Notes under the pieces: generated by a model | Database searches by the model: none | What the model saw: the letters and a program-made list of their open reading frames with translations, nothing else | What the model was told of the DNA's origin: nothing | NCBI GenBank assembly: GCA_017654935.2 | Contig: CM065693.1 | Span: forward strand, 15,057,758-15,121,757 | Direction of reading: 5' to 3' | DNA: 64,000 bases | DNA from: Phymorhynchus buccinoides | Taxonomy: Eukaryota; Mollusca; Gastropoda; Neogastropoda; Raphitomidae | Shown here: piece by piece, positions 23,061 through 34,859 of the stretch | Layout of the letters: every line of letters begins with the position of its first letter | Numbering within the stretch: the stretch's first letter is position 1 | Position numbers and translations under genes: made by a program

Positions 23061-23072
23061 GCCTCCACTCAC

Positions 23073-23147
23073 CTCATTTTCTGGGTGAATAGTGGTCAGA
23101 TCCATTTCACTCTCTATCTGATTGATCCAGTGAAAGCGGAAGTCCGC
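23073..23147 (-). CDS. Snurportin-like module 2: ADFRFHW exon
   Basis: The acceptor TTTACAG and donor GTGAGT enclose 25 codons, phase 0-0: ADFRFHWINQIESEMDLTTI then HPENE. It matches vertebrate TDFRFYWMHSKLPEE. The minisatellite at 23160-24612 begins about 13 bp before this exon, so its T-rich - strand supplies most of the acceptor's upstream region. The repeat is open in the same frame, so intron retention would be readable. Confidence 0.92.
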
Positions 23148-23159
23148 CTGTAAAGGAAG

Positions 23160-24612
23160 CATAAAAGGAACATTTGACACAGACAGTGAATAGGCAAGGA
23201 TGCAAAACAAAACAGTTTGGAACATTTGACACAGACAGTGAATAGGCAAGGATGCCAAAACAAAAGGAACATTTGACACAGACAGTGAATAGGCAAGGAT
23301 GCCAAAACAAAAGTTTGGAACATTTGACACAGACAGTGAATAGGCAAGGATGCCAAAACAGTTTGGAACATTTGACACAGACAGTGAATAGGCAAGGAGG
23401 CCAAAACAAAAGGAACATTTGACACAGACAGTGAATAGGCAAGGAGGCCAAAACAAAAGTTTGGAACATTTGACACAGACAGTGAATAGGCAAGGAGGCC
23501 AAAACAGTTTGGAACATTTGACACAGACAGTGAATAGGCAAGGAGGCCAAAACAAAAGGAACATTTGACACAGACAGTGAATAGGCAAGGATGCCAAAAC
23601 AAAAGGAACATTTGACACAGACAGTGAATAGGCAAGGAGGCCAAAACAGTTTGGAACATTTGACACAGACAGTGAATAGGCAAGGAGGCCAAAACAGTTT
23701 GGAACATTTGACACAGACAGTGAATAGGCAAGGAGGCCAAAACAGTTTGGAACATTTGACACAGACAGTGAATAGGCAAGGATGCCAAAACAGTTTGGAA
23801 CATTTGACACAGACAGTGAATAGGCAAGGATGCCAAAACAAAAGGAACATTTGACACAGACAGTGAATAGGCAAGGATGCCAAAACAAAAGGAACATTTG
23901 ACACAGACAGTGAATAGGCAAGGATGCCAAAACAAAAGGAACATTTGACACAGACAGTGAATAGGCAAGGATGCCAAAACAAAAGGAACATTTGACACAG
24001 ACAGTGAATAGGCAAGGATGCCAAAACAAAAGGAACATTTGACACAGACAGTGAATAGGCAAGGATGCCAAAACAAAAGGAACATTTGACACAGACAGTG
24101 AATAGGCAAGGATGCCAAAACAAAAGGAACATTTTGGAACATTTGACACAGACAGTGAATAGGCAAGGATGCCAAAACAAAAGGAACATTTGACACAGAC
24201 AGTGAATAGGCAAGGATGCCAAAACAAAAGGAACATTTTGGAACATTTGACACAGACAGTGAATAGGCAAGGATGCCAAAACAAAAGGAACAGTTTGGAA
24301 CATTTGACACAGACAGTGAATAGGCAAGGATGCCAAAACAAAAGGAACAGTTTGGAACATTTGACACAGACAGTGAATAGGCAAGGATGCCAAAACAAAA
24401 GGAACAGTTTGGAACATTTGACACAGACAGTGAATAGGCAAGGATGCCAAACAAAAGGAACAGTTTGGAACATTTGACACAGACAGTGAATAAGCAAGGA
24501 TGCCAAAACAAAAGGAACAGTTTGGAACATTTGACACAGACAGTGAATAGGCAAGGATGCCAAAACAAAAGGAACATTTGACACAGACAGTGAATAGGCA
24601 AGGATGCCAAAT
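23160..24612. repeat. Minisatellite, 29 copies of a 44-61 bp unit
   Basis: The constant core is ACATTTGACACAGACAGTGAATAGGCAAGGATGCC (written here as the two halves ACATTTGACACAGACAGTGA and ATAGGCAAGGATGCCAAAAC), followed by variable AAAGGA or AGTTTGG connectors. Twenty-nine cores can be counted. Variants GATGCC/GAGGCC form blocks: GAGGCC copies lie at 23395-23760. All three - strand frames are open through the whole array because the unit has no stop on that strand; no protein is implied. The array ends about 13 bp from the splice acceptor of the exon at 23147. Confidence 0.97.
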
Positions 24613-24809
24613 GTAATTAGAAACGACCGCATCATAATGAAAATTATGGTAAAAGGAAAATAGAGATTCTGCCTGAGCTTGGCATGGTTTTGTATGCCAG
24701 TCAGTCATTTCCGACCATGACTGCAAGATCAGATAGCAAAGGGGGCAGGTACTATTCTGGAGGGCCGGGCTAGAATTTGTTTATAGTGGAGATGGGCTTG
24801 GTTTAAAAA

Positions 24810-25115
24810 TACAGTGGAACCTCACTTATAAGACCTTCAAAAATCATCCAAAATGAGGCCTTAAATGGGAGGGAGTTGCATAATGGAGGTAATTTTAATA
24901 CTTACATAAGTTACAAGGAAGGGCAATGTCTCAGATAAGTAGGTCTTAAAGACGCCCCACATCACGTGTCACATTCACTCTTATGCTAGGAAGATTTCAT
25001 ACCAGCTATAAGAGGGAAAACAAGTGAAAACCGTGAATCTGACACGTGACGTGGTGGGTCTTTAAGTGGGAGGGAGTCTTATAATAGGGGGTCTTATAAG
25101 GGAGGTTCCACTGTA
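24810..25115. mobile_element. MITE-T, copy 3, with a TTAA-flanked insertion
   Basis: Ends CAGTGGAACCTCACTTATAA and GGGAGGTTCCACTG; interrupted at 24946-25065 by another foldback. Confidence 0.9.
24946..25065. mobile_element. TTAA-flanked foldback MITE (AGAC..CACGTG), copy 1
   Basis: TTAA at 24946-24949 and 25062-25065 flank arms AGACGCCCCACATCACGTGT and the complementary ACACGTGACGTGGTGGGTCT. It interrupts a MITE-T copy. A sister copy with intact TTAA is at 37501-37603. TTAA duplication is the hallmark of piggyBac-type transposition. Confidence 0.85.
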
Positions 25116-25176
25116 CTGAATTAACAGAAGCAGAGAGCCAATCTCAATTGCCCCACTATGTAAAATAACTATGTAC

Positions 25177-25357
25177 TACAGTGGAACCTCCCTTATAAGA
25201 CCTTCAAACATCATCCAAAATGAGGTCTTGCAAGGGAGGGGTATTCTAAGGGAGGTAATTTTAATACTTACAAAGAAGGGCATATGTCTCAGAGAAGTAG
25301 GTCTTATGTGGGAGGGAGTTTTATAATGGGAGGTCTTATAAGGGATGTTCCACTGTA
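25177..25357. mobile_element. MITE-T, copy 4
   Basis: TA-flanked; ends CAGTGGAACCTCCCTTATAA and GGGATGTTCCACTG. Confidence 0.92.
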
Positions 25358-25657
25358 ATATCTAGCATCTTCATACATACTAGAATGTAGCAATATCTAC
25401 TTCATGAATTAAGCGTTGTGAGCATAATTTTTCTAATTCAAGTCAAGCGTTGCATAAATAGCCATTATTATTATTACTACGAGGCCCACTACCTTACTAT
25501 CATAATTCCAATTCCACAATTTTATTGTCTCCAAACAAGAAGAATTCGGCATGCACATAAAAATGAAGACAAAATAAAACTGTTATAACCTAACAGAAGA
25601 GACAATTTGTAAATTAACATAAAAACATGTAATTCACTAATTGACATAAAACATAGT

Positions 25658-27353
25658 TGACTCTGTGCCAAAAGGTGGGCATGAAAAGTGGACATAGAGG
25701 GTAAAAAATGAAACTATTAATACCATTTAAATACATGCATATTTAGAAAGGATATAAATGAGGCAAAACATGTGCAAAGTGGCAGGACAATTTTTCAACC
25801 GATTTCTGAGAAAATAGTGATAATGTGGTGTCCTCCACCTGATGACAAACATCAATGATTACATCACAACCATGGTGTTATGTCACAGTATTTTCTCATA
25901 GCTCCAGCAAATCTTGTTGTGTTAAGTTGTTTTCATTGTTTGCTATTAGTCTGTGACATTTCCTGTTGAAATTTGTTGTTAGTATGATGATTATTATGGG
26001 TCTGTTGAGGTAACAAATGACCTTTGTCATCACTTTACATTTGAAAGTTGTATCAAATACACTAATTCTGTCTTTAAGTACTTAAGATGCCATAAAAAAC
26101 CCAATTACAACTTAACTGAATATTTTCTACCAAACTATTAATTGATTCATGTCATTGTTTTTGTTTTATTACACAATGTGTGAAAAATGTATGACAAACA
26201 TCAAAGTTACCTAAATAATTTATTTTTTCCAGTTTCTGGCCAAAATGTCTATGAATAACTGTATTTTTGTCAACTACAGTAAGCAGAATGCTTTAAAGAA
26301 AATAATAACTTGCATGAATAAAGGGTTTTTTTAAAAACTGTTGAATTATTTATCATAATTCACTATTTACACCATAGGACATGTATGACGAACATCATAG
26401 TTACATTAATAACTTTCATTAAGCACTATTTTTTCATTTATCTTTCTATGAAGGCTGCAAAGTGCTCTAAATGAATTACTAAACCCACTGAAGTGGTGTT
26501 TATTTGTTTATTAGATGGTTAGACCAATAAAACCAGCTAAATTTGATAATTAACATTTTCTTGATGACAAACATCAAGTCCAGTAAAATGATTACATTGA
26601 ACATTTGGATTAGTGTAGAAGAAAAAAATGAACATGCTGGTGTTAAATAAGGGTAGAGGTCAACTTTATATGACAGTTTAATTGTAAAATAAAAGAGAGC
26701 AAGTTAAAAATATATATCTTGAGGATTTTATTGAGCATTATAGCTTAGGTATGACGGATGTCAAGTGTTACATCTAAGACAGAACCTTTAAGAGAAAGTG
26801 CAATATTATTTAAAATAATATATTTTGTAAAAATACTTTTATACTCCTATGATAAAGTAATATCTGCTCCAACAAAGCATGACATTTTCAAGTATTTTGG
26901 ATTTATATAAGTGAAAATTGTTGGGAAGTTTGATTTTGGTTGAATGATTACATCAAAAATGATGTTTGTCATCAACATTGGTTTAAGCCTAATAACTAAC
27001 AGAACTTTCATTTTTGAATGTTACAATCTTTAGCGTTTACTAATGAGGTACTTTTGCATAACCTGTCCAAATTTCAAGTAATTTTACTGGAGTTTGTGTG
27101 TTCTAGCACTTGTTGAAATCATGACTATTTGCAATGTCCACTTTTGAAGACCAGATTTTGGGGCTGATTTGACATTCATTGTCACATAACTAAATAACTA
27201 CTGATCTTATAAAGCTGATATTGTCTCTAGTGTCTTTTCAGACATTTGTCTGTATGTTTATAACATAAGCACAACAGTCAGAAGGTTATGTGACAATTTA
27301 TTGAGAATGTAAGTACCTGACCCTCTCCGTGCTCACCTTTTGGCACAGAGTCA
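25658..27353. mobile_element. 1.7-kb element with TGACTCTGTGCCAAAAGGTG ends and regularly spaced motif
   Basis: Ends TGACTCTGTGCCAAAAGGTG and CACCTTTTGGCACAGAGTCA are perfect 20-bp inverted repeats. The interior is A/T-rich, without coding frames. Seven copies of TGATGACAAACATCA or its variants (either strand) are centred near 25847, 26024, 26197, 26390, 26569, 26758 and 26967, a spacing of 173-209 bp. This suggests an old tandem core of about 185 bp within a non-autonomous element, as reported for mollusc 'pearl'-type elements; the comparison is inference. Confidence 0.82.
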
Positions 27354-27700
27354 GTTATCAAACACACACACACCTGAACATGGGTGCTCCTGGAAATTTT
27401 CAAATATCCTGCAAGGCAAGGGACCAGGGGGCACCTAGTTAACAACTTGACTTAAACAATCCTAAAACTATAAAGTTCCTGGTAAAACTAAAAGCATGTA
27501 AATATTTATTTGTATTCATTTTCTTTTATATTCTATACATGCGAGAACCCGACAAAATGTTTATAATTAGGAAATTCGTTGCTTCTCAAATTCTCATAAT
27601 CCGGCGACGCCGGCTCCAGGCAATACAAAAATCCTGCATTTCAGGACCTCCCGAAATCCGGAGCATCCATGTCATCATGACAGTAGCCAAGTGGGCCTAC

Positions 27701-27798
27701 CTCAGCTTGATAGTAGGGCTGCTGTTTCCAGTGCATCAGATCCAAAATGTAGAACGTTCTCTCCGCTTTCAGGTGCAGGCAATCCAGTATACATATGT
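27701..27798 (-). CDS. Snurportin-like module 2: ILDC core exon
   Basis: The acceptor GTTTCAG and donor GTAGGC enclose 2 nt + 32 codons: ICILDCLHLKAERTFYILDL then MHWKQQPYYQAE, matching vertebrate [28 protein letters not shown]. The Trp-Lys and paired aromatic residues are conserved. The exon begins by completing an Asp codon exactly as in module 1, and ends in phase 0. A 1.1-kb transposon sits about 50 bp upstream at 27847. Confidence 0.93.
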
Positions 27799-27846
27799 CT
27801 GAAACGAACAAATCGAGATAAAAAATTCCATCCACTATATATAGTA

Positions 27847-28934
27847 CAGTCGACCCCCTCTTTTAAGACCTTCAAAAAATCGCGCAAAATCGGTCGTAAA
27901 AGAGGGGGGTCTTAAATCAGGGGCGACCAAAACAATGCACTCAGTGACTCACTACACCGTATATGACGCACAGCGCATGCATACACTAGAACTAAAACAT
28001 GCTTTCTCCGTCATTCTTGAATGAAACATCGCGGTCTAGCTAATATACGAAAACGAGCGAAAACGGGCTAAAACAGAAAGTGTGCTCGCGGTCCGTGTTG
28101 CACTCACACACAAACTACACATAACAACAGTACAGACCTAATTTTCGCCATTTTACGCTCTGGCAGTTCATTTTCAATCACAGTTTGCACACACGGAACT
28201 TTTACCGCGCATACAACTCGGCTGACAAAATGGCGCCGCATACACCGCAAATACGAAATCACGGCAAACGCTAATGCGCCAGCTGCTTTCATTTATCGGA
28301 TTTTGTGTGTTGTTTGCATTCAGTGAGTGTTTCAGTGCACGCACTAACGCCGATTTATCAGTTTGATAACGGAAAGGAGCTGCTTTTCAACTTATTTTTT
28401 TGTAAAGTGAGACCATTCACTGAGTTCCAACTTATGGAGTGTGACCGATCACCTAGTTTCAACTTGGGAGTTGACTTCGCATTTAGGCCTACGTGTGCAC
28501 AGAGTTCGTAAAGATCGACACGATCGCGACCGTTTCAGTTCAAACTTTGATCATAAACTGCTCAGTGATGACACATGTGCATAAAAGTGGTGACATTTAG
28601 TGGTCAGATCGTGATATCGCTGATTAAATTCTTCAATTTCGGCATGAGAACGGTTCGTTTTTACCGAGATTGACCTAACAACAGTGGTACCCCAGCTGTG
28701 CGTCGGCTCGAACTGAGGCCGAGAAGGATAGATATCATCGTTTTTGCGACTGATAATTGTCAGAATGTGTTGCATCGGTCGTAAAATCAACAAGATTTAC
28801 GGTCGCAAGACGCGTTAGAGGGGGAGTCGTAAATGAGGAGGCAAGTTTAGAAGAAAAACGATCCGTCATTCATATTTCAGTCGTAAAAGAGGGGAGGTCG
28901 TAATTCAGAGGGCCGTTCGTGAGGGGGTCGACTG
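27847..28934. mobile_element. 1.1-kb Tigger/pogo-like non-autonomous transposon
   Basis: Ends CAGTCGACCCCCTC and GAGGGGGTCGACTG are perfect inverted repeats flanked by TA on both sides. Subterminal GGTCGTAAAAGAGGGG-type motifs recur at both ends. No transposase frame is present. Ends CAGTCGAC resemble those of MITE-T in the first four bases and in the TA target. Confidence 0.88.
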
Positions 28935-29095
28935 TATACTGTTTTCAGTTCCACTCCACTGCAGCACCAAAATGCATGACGACAAAAAGGGTGAAAGCAA
29001 CCGAGCATAACCTGTCCATCATCCTCTTCTGGGGATGGCTTTTATCACTGGTTGGCATTAGCCTGTAGAAAGGGCCAATAGCATTATATACTGTG

Positions 29096-29283
29096 GCGGT
29101 ACCATAGCCGATAAGGTTTAACCGAGGTGTGGTTACCGTTACACCTATCTGTATAAATTTTTAAAAATTCGGGACTTTACTGGTTTCGTACTGCCTCCGG
29201 GCATTGCCTCCAGGATTGTTCCCACCATATTTGTATTTACAAATGTCCCATATGTGTCTGATTCAGACAAAGAGGACGTAAAA
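29096..29283 (-). repeat. Dispersed repeat R, copy 3
   Basis: Reverse complement of 3749-3944, including ATACTGTGGCGGTACCATAG and GTTTAACCGAGGTGTGGTTA. Confidence 0.88.
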
Positions 29284-29374
29284 CTCCATTTTCGTCGAAA
29301 GGGCCAATAGTAAATGAGAGCTGTATTATAAATGATATTCTACAGTATTAGAATATCAAGCTACCGCTTAGTCT

Positions 29375-29620
29375 TTCGTGGAAGACTACGACTCTCGAAC
29401 GAGGGGGCCCTTGCACCGGCTCTGCTGCTGCAGCCAAAGGGATTGGTTGGCCTTTGGGGACCTTCCCCAATGCCAACTCTCGTCCTCAAATCCCTTTGGC
29501 CGAGAGAGTGTCGGAAACGAAGACAGGCAACAACTGACGCACAGGATGCATGCATGCTAAGTGAATTTGTGTAATCCATTCCAGAGGCACAACACGGCCT
29601 ACTCCTACCACATAGCCGAA
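29375..29620 (-). mobile_element. SINE fragment related to 46772-47275
   Basis: Shares GATGCATGCATGCTAAGTGA / GTGTAATCCATTCC with the reverse of the 47020-47100 part of the SINE at 46772-47275. Confidence 0.55.
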
Positions 29621-30038
29621 TAGTCCATCAGCTTTCTTTATCCCTTTGTGGATAGTTTCAGCACACAACTTTCCTTATCCAGGCATGGCAATGGGGGAAA
29701 AGCATTTTTCTCTGAAAATATTTTTGGGCTTCACAAGATGTTGTCTCTTGGTGTGGTCAAGGGGTAAAAACCCCTTCATGGTGATCAGGGGGCATTCCTC
29801 TTGAAGATGAATGCATGAAACTGTTCAAATTAGGGAAAAAAGCATCTCCTGAAGCTTAAAACCCCCTCTGTCATTTGACTTTTCCACATCCACTTTTCTC
29901 TGAAATCAGAGAATTCTCTGAAGATTGACATGCCCGTTATGAAGACGGAAAACAGAACAGTGTCCTGTATAAAATCAACAGCAACAAGAGGCACTCAATT
30001 TCTGGGTAAAAGTTTGGATCGAAAAATAAAAGTGTTAC

Positions 30039-30141
30039 CGTTGCTCTTGATGACTTGAATGGAGCGCAGGTTCCCCCCCGGCAGCGAGGACTGGAACTTG
30101 CGGTCCATGTTCTGCAGCTTGTTGTAGCTGCAGGTCCAGCC
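30039..30141 (-). CDS. Snurportin-like module 2: LPGG exon
   Basis: The acceptor TTCCCTCAG and donor GTAACA enclose 34 codons + 1 nt: GWTCSYNKLQNMDRKFQSSL then PGGNLRSIQVIKSN. The SLPGGN motif and the basic residues around it are typical of snurportins and better preserved than in module 1. It ends in phase 1, like its module-1 counterpart. Confidence 0.9.
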
Positions 30142-30439
30142 CTGAGGGAAACAACACCATACACCAACAAAAACATATTACTTGGGTGAAAGTGAAACAT
30201 TCTCTCAATCCTGAAATGACACGTTTCAATGTACTCTGAATCTTCGCATTCCTGAAGTGGTGACCGCATTAAAAATAATGTCCAATGTGTGTGTGTCTGT
30301 GTATGCAGGATGAGTAGGGGTGGCGTTGGAATATAATGTCTATCATCTTGTTTTAATCTGCCATGAATACTGGTAGAAATGTTTGATTTCATGTTTGATT
30401 TTATAAGAACGTGGATCCAGATGACAAGACCAGTACCTG

Positions 30440-30495
30440 GGTACAGAGGATTTTTTCCTCTCACTCTGCACTAGGCCTTACTGTCTGAACGTGGA

Positions 30496-30526
<31 letters not shown>

Positions 30527-30755
30527 GGTGTGCCCATGTACTTAGCACACGTTAAACCCAGTGGCAATGAATAAGTTGTCATTTGGTCCAAATTTACCCA
30601 CCCACCCTTTTTTCCTTCCTCATCAGTCACAAAAAAAACGCACGCCAAAAAAAAAAAATGTGGCGCGCATATCGCTGCGACGTCCTCTCCAGGTGGGAGC
30701 AACCCGAATTTCACAGACTGCCTCGTCACTATAAAGTACTAAATATCAATACCAA
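30440..30755 (+). mobile_element. SINE family S, 5'-truncated copy
   Basis: Begins within CCTGGGTACAGAGGATTTTT and continues CTCACTCTGCACTAGGCCTT to ATAAAGTACTAAATATCAAT. Confidence 0.88.
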
Positions 30756-30759
30756 ATAA

Positions 30760-31690
30760 TACAGTAAGTCAGTCAATTGATGCCTCCTCGCCCCTGAGCC
30801 CTGAAACCTTCCCTTCAAAAACAAACAAAAAATTATAAAAATCAAATCCATACCACCTTTGTTGGTGGACTATTGTATTTGAAACAACTTACAGAAGCTA
30901 CAACTAATAAACCCTCCTCTGGTGGGCTAAAGATGTACACTATTTATTCCCATTTTGCAAACTTTGCATCACTAATAATAATTGAGAATATTTATTAAAA
31001 AATAGTTTCCTTTTTTCCCCCTTTTAATCACAACAGGATAATTAGAATTCCCCTCTTATTTTTATTTTGTTGTTGTTGCATACCTTGATAAAATCGGGTC
31101 TCAGAACTCCAAGGTTTCGGTCAACCCTTGCGTCTTTTCATACAAACGTAAACAAATAATAGACGTTTTTTCAAAATCCCGGGATTTTCAGCGTTCACCC
31201 GGAATTTATTATCTTACCCAGAATTTTTGCAATTTCCCGGGATAATTCAGGCAAAACCTGGAGGGTAAACAGGTCTGCATGGTAGAGCATCATATCTTGG
31301 AATTACACAGATCTGTGAACATTTCTACATTCTGTAAAATAGCCAACCAGTAGTAGTTAGCAGTAGCACTGGAATAGGGCTAGAAGTGGTCCTTGCGACC
31401 CTTTTACGCCCTTTCTTGATTGTTTCATGATGATTGTGCAAACCTAAGCTAAACTAATCTTAATTAATTTATAAAAGTTATTGAATGGACTTTCATTTTT
31501 AATCATCAAAATAATTGAAAGTACTTATCATATTTGGATCTTGGTCCAGAAGATTTTTAAAAGTGTTAATATTAGGTGCCTGCTTGATGTTATTTGGTAA
31601 GTTATTCCAATGTTGAACAATCCTGTTAGAGAAGAAACATTTTTGTTTGTTAACCAGTACAGTTTGCATGGCAGACAAAGCGCAGAGGGC
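30760..31690. other. Intronic sequence, nothing recognised
   Basis: A/T-rich; contains TTCCCGGGATAATTCAGGCA near 31235 and a GGTAAACAGGTCTGC fragment. No exon support. Confidence 0.55.
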
Positions 31691-31698
31691 ATACTGAC

Positions 31699-31803
31699 CA
31701 GAAAAGACACACAGATTCTCCTCTTGGCCACAGGACAAATGACTGCCACGTATTCCGTTTCAAAGTTTTCTGGGATATACTCCATGTTCACTGACATCAT
31801 CAC
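31699..31803 (-). CDS. Snurportin-like module 2: first strand of the cap-binding domain
   Basis: The acceptor TTTTTACAG and donor GTCAGT enclose 35 codons, phase 0-0: VMMSVNMEYIPENFETEYVA then VICPVAKRRICVSFL. It aligns without gaps to vertebrate [27 protein letters not shown]. The KR pair after CPVA is kept. The Trp of LSEW (human Trp107) is Asn. This is the counterpart of 59852-59739. Confidence 0.9.
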
Positions 31804-31907
31804 CTGTAAAAAAAAAAACCAAGCATGAACTACAGTGGAATCCATATAACTCAAAAACGGGTAAGTCAAAAATACTGGATAACTCGCAATAGTTTTTGGG
31901 TCCCAGT

Positions 31908-32150
31908 TTAACCCTTTCACCGCCAACATCGCATTTTAGCACCACTGATTTAACACCTATGTCACTAAAAGGCATCAAATTGGGGTCTATTATCCAGAGA
32001 CCCTATTGTCTTAGTTTTGGGAAGTAAGGGTAGACCTTATTTTATATATGTCACAGGAGAATCCCCAATACTGCAGATGGATTTTGTTCTCTACCCAGGT
32101 AATTTAATAGCAATTTTTGGCTGAAATATGGCTGGCGGTGAAAGGGTTAA
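31908..32150. mobile_element. TTAA-flanked foldback MITE (CCCTTTCACCGCC ends)
   Basis: TTAACCCTTTCACCGCC at the left and GGCGGTGAAAGGGTTAA at the right; perfect 13-bp inverted ends bounded by TTAA. It lies in the short intron upstream of the exon at 31803. Confidence 0.88.
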
Positions 32151-32850
32151 TCATCTTTATGCTAAAAGGTCTTTTTAACAAAATATTGTCTGTCTCAAAA
32201 TAAAATTTCAGTCCCTCCAATTTTGACTGAAGCCATTTTCACTGTATATTGGTTTTTCGTAGACACAAGTTTTGGTGACTTATGTCAATAATTTTCAAAT
32301 TTATTATCAAGACAGTTGACTTCCTAAACTATACAAACGTATCCATATCAAATTGTAACTTTTTTTTACTATTTATTAGCAACGTGTTGACATAATATCT
32401 CCCTAAATGTGTGTTTAGATGAAACTGAATGCAGTTCTGAATGTGAATCCAATTTTGCATTGGCAGTTGCAGACAACGGACACAACATGTTGACTCTTAA
32501 TAGAAACTGAAGATGAAGCAAACTTTGAGATATCAACTAATACATAACTAGTAAAATGACATTAGCACTGCCGAAGACAACGGATATCACCATGACCATG
32601 TTCGCTGCGCTGAAAAACGTACCCCACTTCAGCCAACTTATAGTATTAACTTATACTATACTAGTTATACTTATAGAGATGGGATGCAGTACTAGTGAAT
32701 TGAATGAATGCAAATTGAATTCATTATTCAGTGGATGCAGTATTAATTAATTAAGCAACTTCTTTTAGTTTTAATTTATCCATGGACGTAAAAAAAGTAA
32801 CTAAGTGTACTGTAATTTACAGTTCAATGCACATAGTGTCCAAGTCTTAC
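32151..32850. other. Intronic sequence, nothing recognised
   Basis: A/T-rich; no exon with consistent phase found. Confidence 0.55.
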
Positions 32851-32937
32851 ACTGTGTCTTTCATGGTGCAGCCAGTTTGGTCTTTCATCTGGGATTGGTA
32901 TAGACACCTGCAATTTCTTCGCTCCGCCATCTCCTCC
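32851..32937 (-). CDS. Snurportin-like module 2: first identified exon
   Basis: The acceptor TTTTTTTTGTTTCAG and donor GTAAGA enclose 29 codons in phase 0-0: GGDGGAKKLQVSIPIPDERP then NWLHHERHS. AKKL matches the VKKL before the cap-binding domain of vertebrate snurportin-1. It contains no Met, so it cannot be a first coding exon. I found no arginine-rich IBB upstream of it on the - strand as far as module 1. Its phase-0 start fits the phase-0 end of the exon at 47350. Confidence 0.75.
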
Positions 32938-33111
32938 CTGAAACAAAAAAAACAAACAAACATAATATTTACAATCGAAAAAGAGGAGATTCATCTTTCA
33001 ATTTCCTAAAAAAGCTAATGTGCATTAAAACTGGAACATAAAAATGAATAGGGACATTAACTGCAGTGGTTTCCCTCCATCTTCCCCCTTTCATCAACAT
33101 CCCCTCCTTCT

Positions 33112-33660
33112 TCTGTGGTGGTGACCAACTTCTTTATATAGAAGTAATTGTACACACTTTAGGGGGTGACCATAGAAAAAGAATCAGAAGAGAGAGAGAG
33201 GAAGAGAAAGTGAATACACTACAAACTATCAGATTGGCTTCGAATCAATAGGAAAAATCAAGTGAAGGAAACAGCATTTAAAAACAAAACAAAAAACCCA
33301 TAGTTCTGGGCTGGGAAGGGGACAAACTACAGGGAGCTGCCATCAGCTACTAATTTTCATGGTCGCCCCCAGCAAGCTGGGAACTAGCCAACCCTAGACA
33401 CTCCATAAGCCAGTGCCCAGGCCCCAACCAAAAATAAAAACCCTTTCCTCATCCATTGCTTCCCTCCCTTCCTCTACCCCCTCCGCCCAGCCCTTTCGCA
33501 GGAAGGCTGTTCCACACAGTTGGTCCCTGGAAGGAAAACGCTCGCTGACCAAACAATTTTGTTCTAGCAGACGAAATATGTAAAAGACGCGTGCGAGCAG
33601 ATGAGCGAAGTGTGTACAAGTAATTCTATTTAAAGAAGTTGGTCACCACCACAGAAGAAA
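33112..33660. mobile_element. Foldback element (TTCTGTGGTGGTGACCAACTTC ends) with local duplication
   Basis: TTCTGTGGTGGTGACCAACT .. AATTGTACACACTT at the left matches the complement of AAGTGTGTACAAGTAATTCT .. TTGGTCACCACCACAGAA at the right. One arm plus the following sequence is repeated at 33842-33985 (including TGTAGATGTGGAGGATGAGA). The stretch TTGCTGACGACAAATTTGAC .. CGTAACCGTAGCCACTGTGA at 33735-33832 recurs at 36778-36880. Confidence 0.78.
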
Positions 33661-34216
33661 TAGAAGAAGAAGAAGTTGACGGGAAGGAGTGTAGATGTGG
33701 AGGATGAGAGCCGAGAATCTCCCAAAAATGCATTTGCTGACGACAAATTTGACTAGGAGAGTAGGAAGTTACTATCCCTGAACACTGTCTGAGTGTTGCA
33801 ACAATCCCGTAACCGTAGCCACTGTGAAACTAGAATTAAAAGAAGTTGGTCACCACCACAGAAGAAGTTCTATACCAACAGAACCATCAACTTGATGATG
33901 GTGTTTGGGAAGAGAAAAAAGAAGAGAAAGAAGAAGTTGACAGGAAAGGGTGTAGATGTGGAGGATGAGAGCCGAGAAATTGAAAGGGGAAGGGGTGTGC
34001 ATAAACACCGGAAAATGCCGAAAAATTTAATAATAAATAATAAAAATGGGAATTTATATCTATAGCGCTCTTTCTCACAATATGAGCTCAGTGCGCTTTA
34101 CATTGATAACAAGAACATTAAAGGCAAACAAATAATGAATCATTAGAAAGTAAAATAAACACGATGATTGCACGCAACATTCATTTCTCTTACTTCCTCA
34201 CAGGAGTCACACACAC

Positions 34217-34310
34217 CAGGGGTCGCGCTAACGCATGTTTCTTGCGTATTTGATGTGGTTAAAAAATCGCGGACGCATTTTTTGCCGTCGTGTAAGCAAA
34301 GCGTGCGCGC
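34217..34310. mobile_element. Partial copy of the GGGGTCGCGCTAACGC element
   Basis: Matches both halves of the element at 42771-43325 (GGGGTCGCGCTAACGCATGT, GACGCATTTTTTGCCG) but lacks the right terminus and runs into (CA)n. Confidence 0.75.
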
Positions 34311-34412
34311 GCGCACACACATGCATCCACACATGCACGCACACTGGCACACACACACACATGAATACACGCACGCACACATACACACACATACACGTAC
34401 GCACACACTCAC
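34310..34412. repeat. (CA)n-rich tract
   Basis: Imperfect CA repeats with interspersed CG. Confidence 0.9.
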
Positions 34413-34601
34413 ACACAGTTTGTGTTTGTTGTATGAAAAACGTGTAGTTCGAAAAGCCAGGGAGATCGCTAATGATCCAAGTCACGTTCTGTCGCATTGC
34501 TAGTCAGTCGAACTTCTGAACAAGATCTCTGCTAAGACCAAATAATTAGGAATTATATATTAGCTTAGGCCTAGAGGTATATTTGGTCAATCTGTATAGA
34601 A

Positions 34602-34842
<241 letters not shown>

Positions 34843-34859
34843 GAGGGAGGTGCATGAAA

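Noticed and set aside
23160..24612. CRISPR-like repeat array
   Set aside because: Eukaryotic intron, units join with no unique spacers of constant length, and no cas genes.
23058..24726. Three overlapping - strand reading frames of 498-539 codons
   Set aside because: They are translations of the minisatellite unit, which lacks stops on that strand. Only the last 25 codons of one frame (23147-23073) are a real exon.
29332..29579. Overlapping 70-80 codon frames on both strands
   Set aside because: Lie in a SINE fragment related to 46772-47275.
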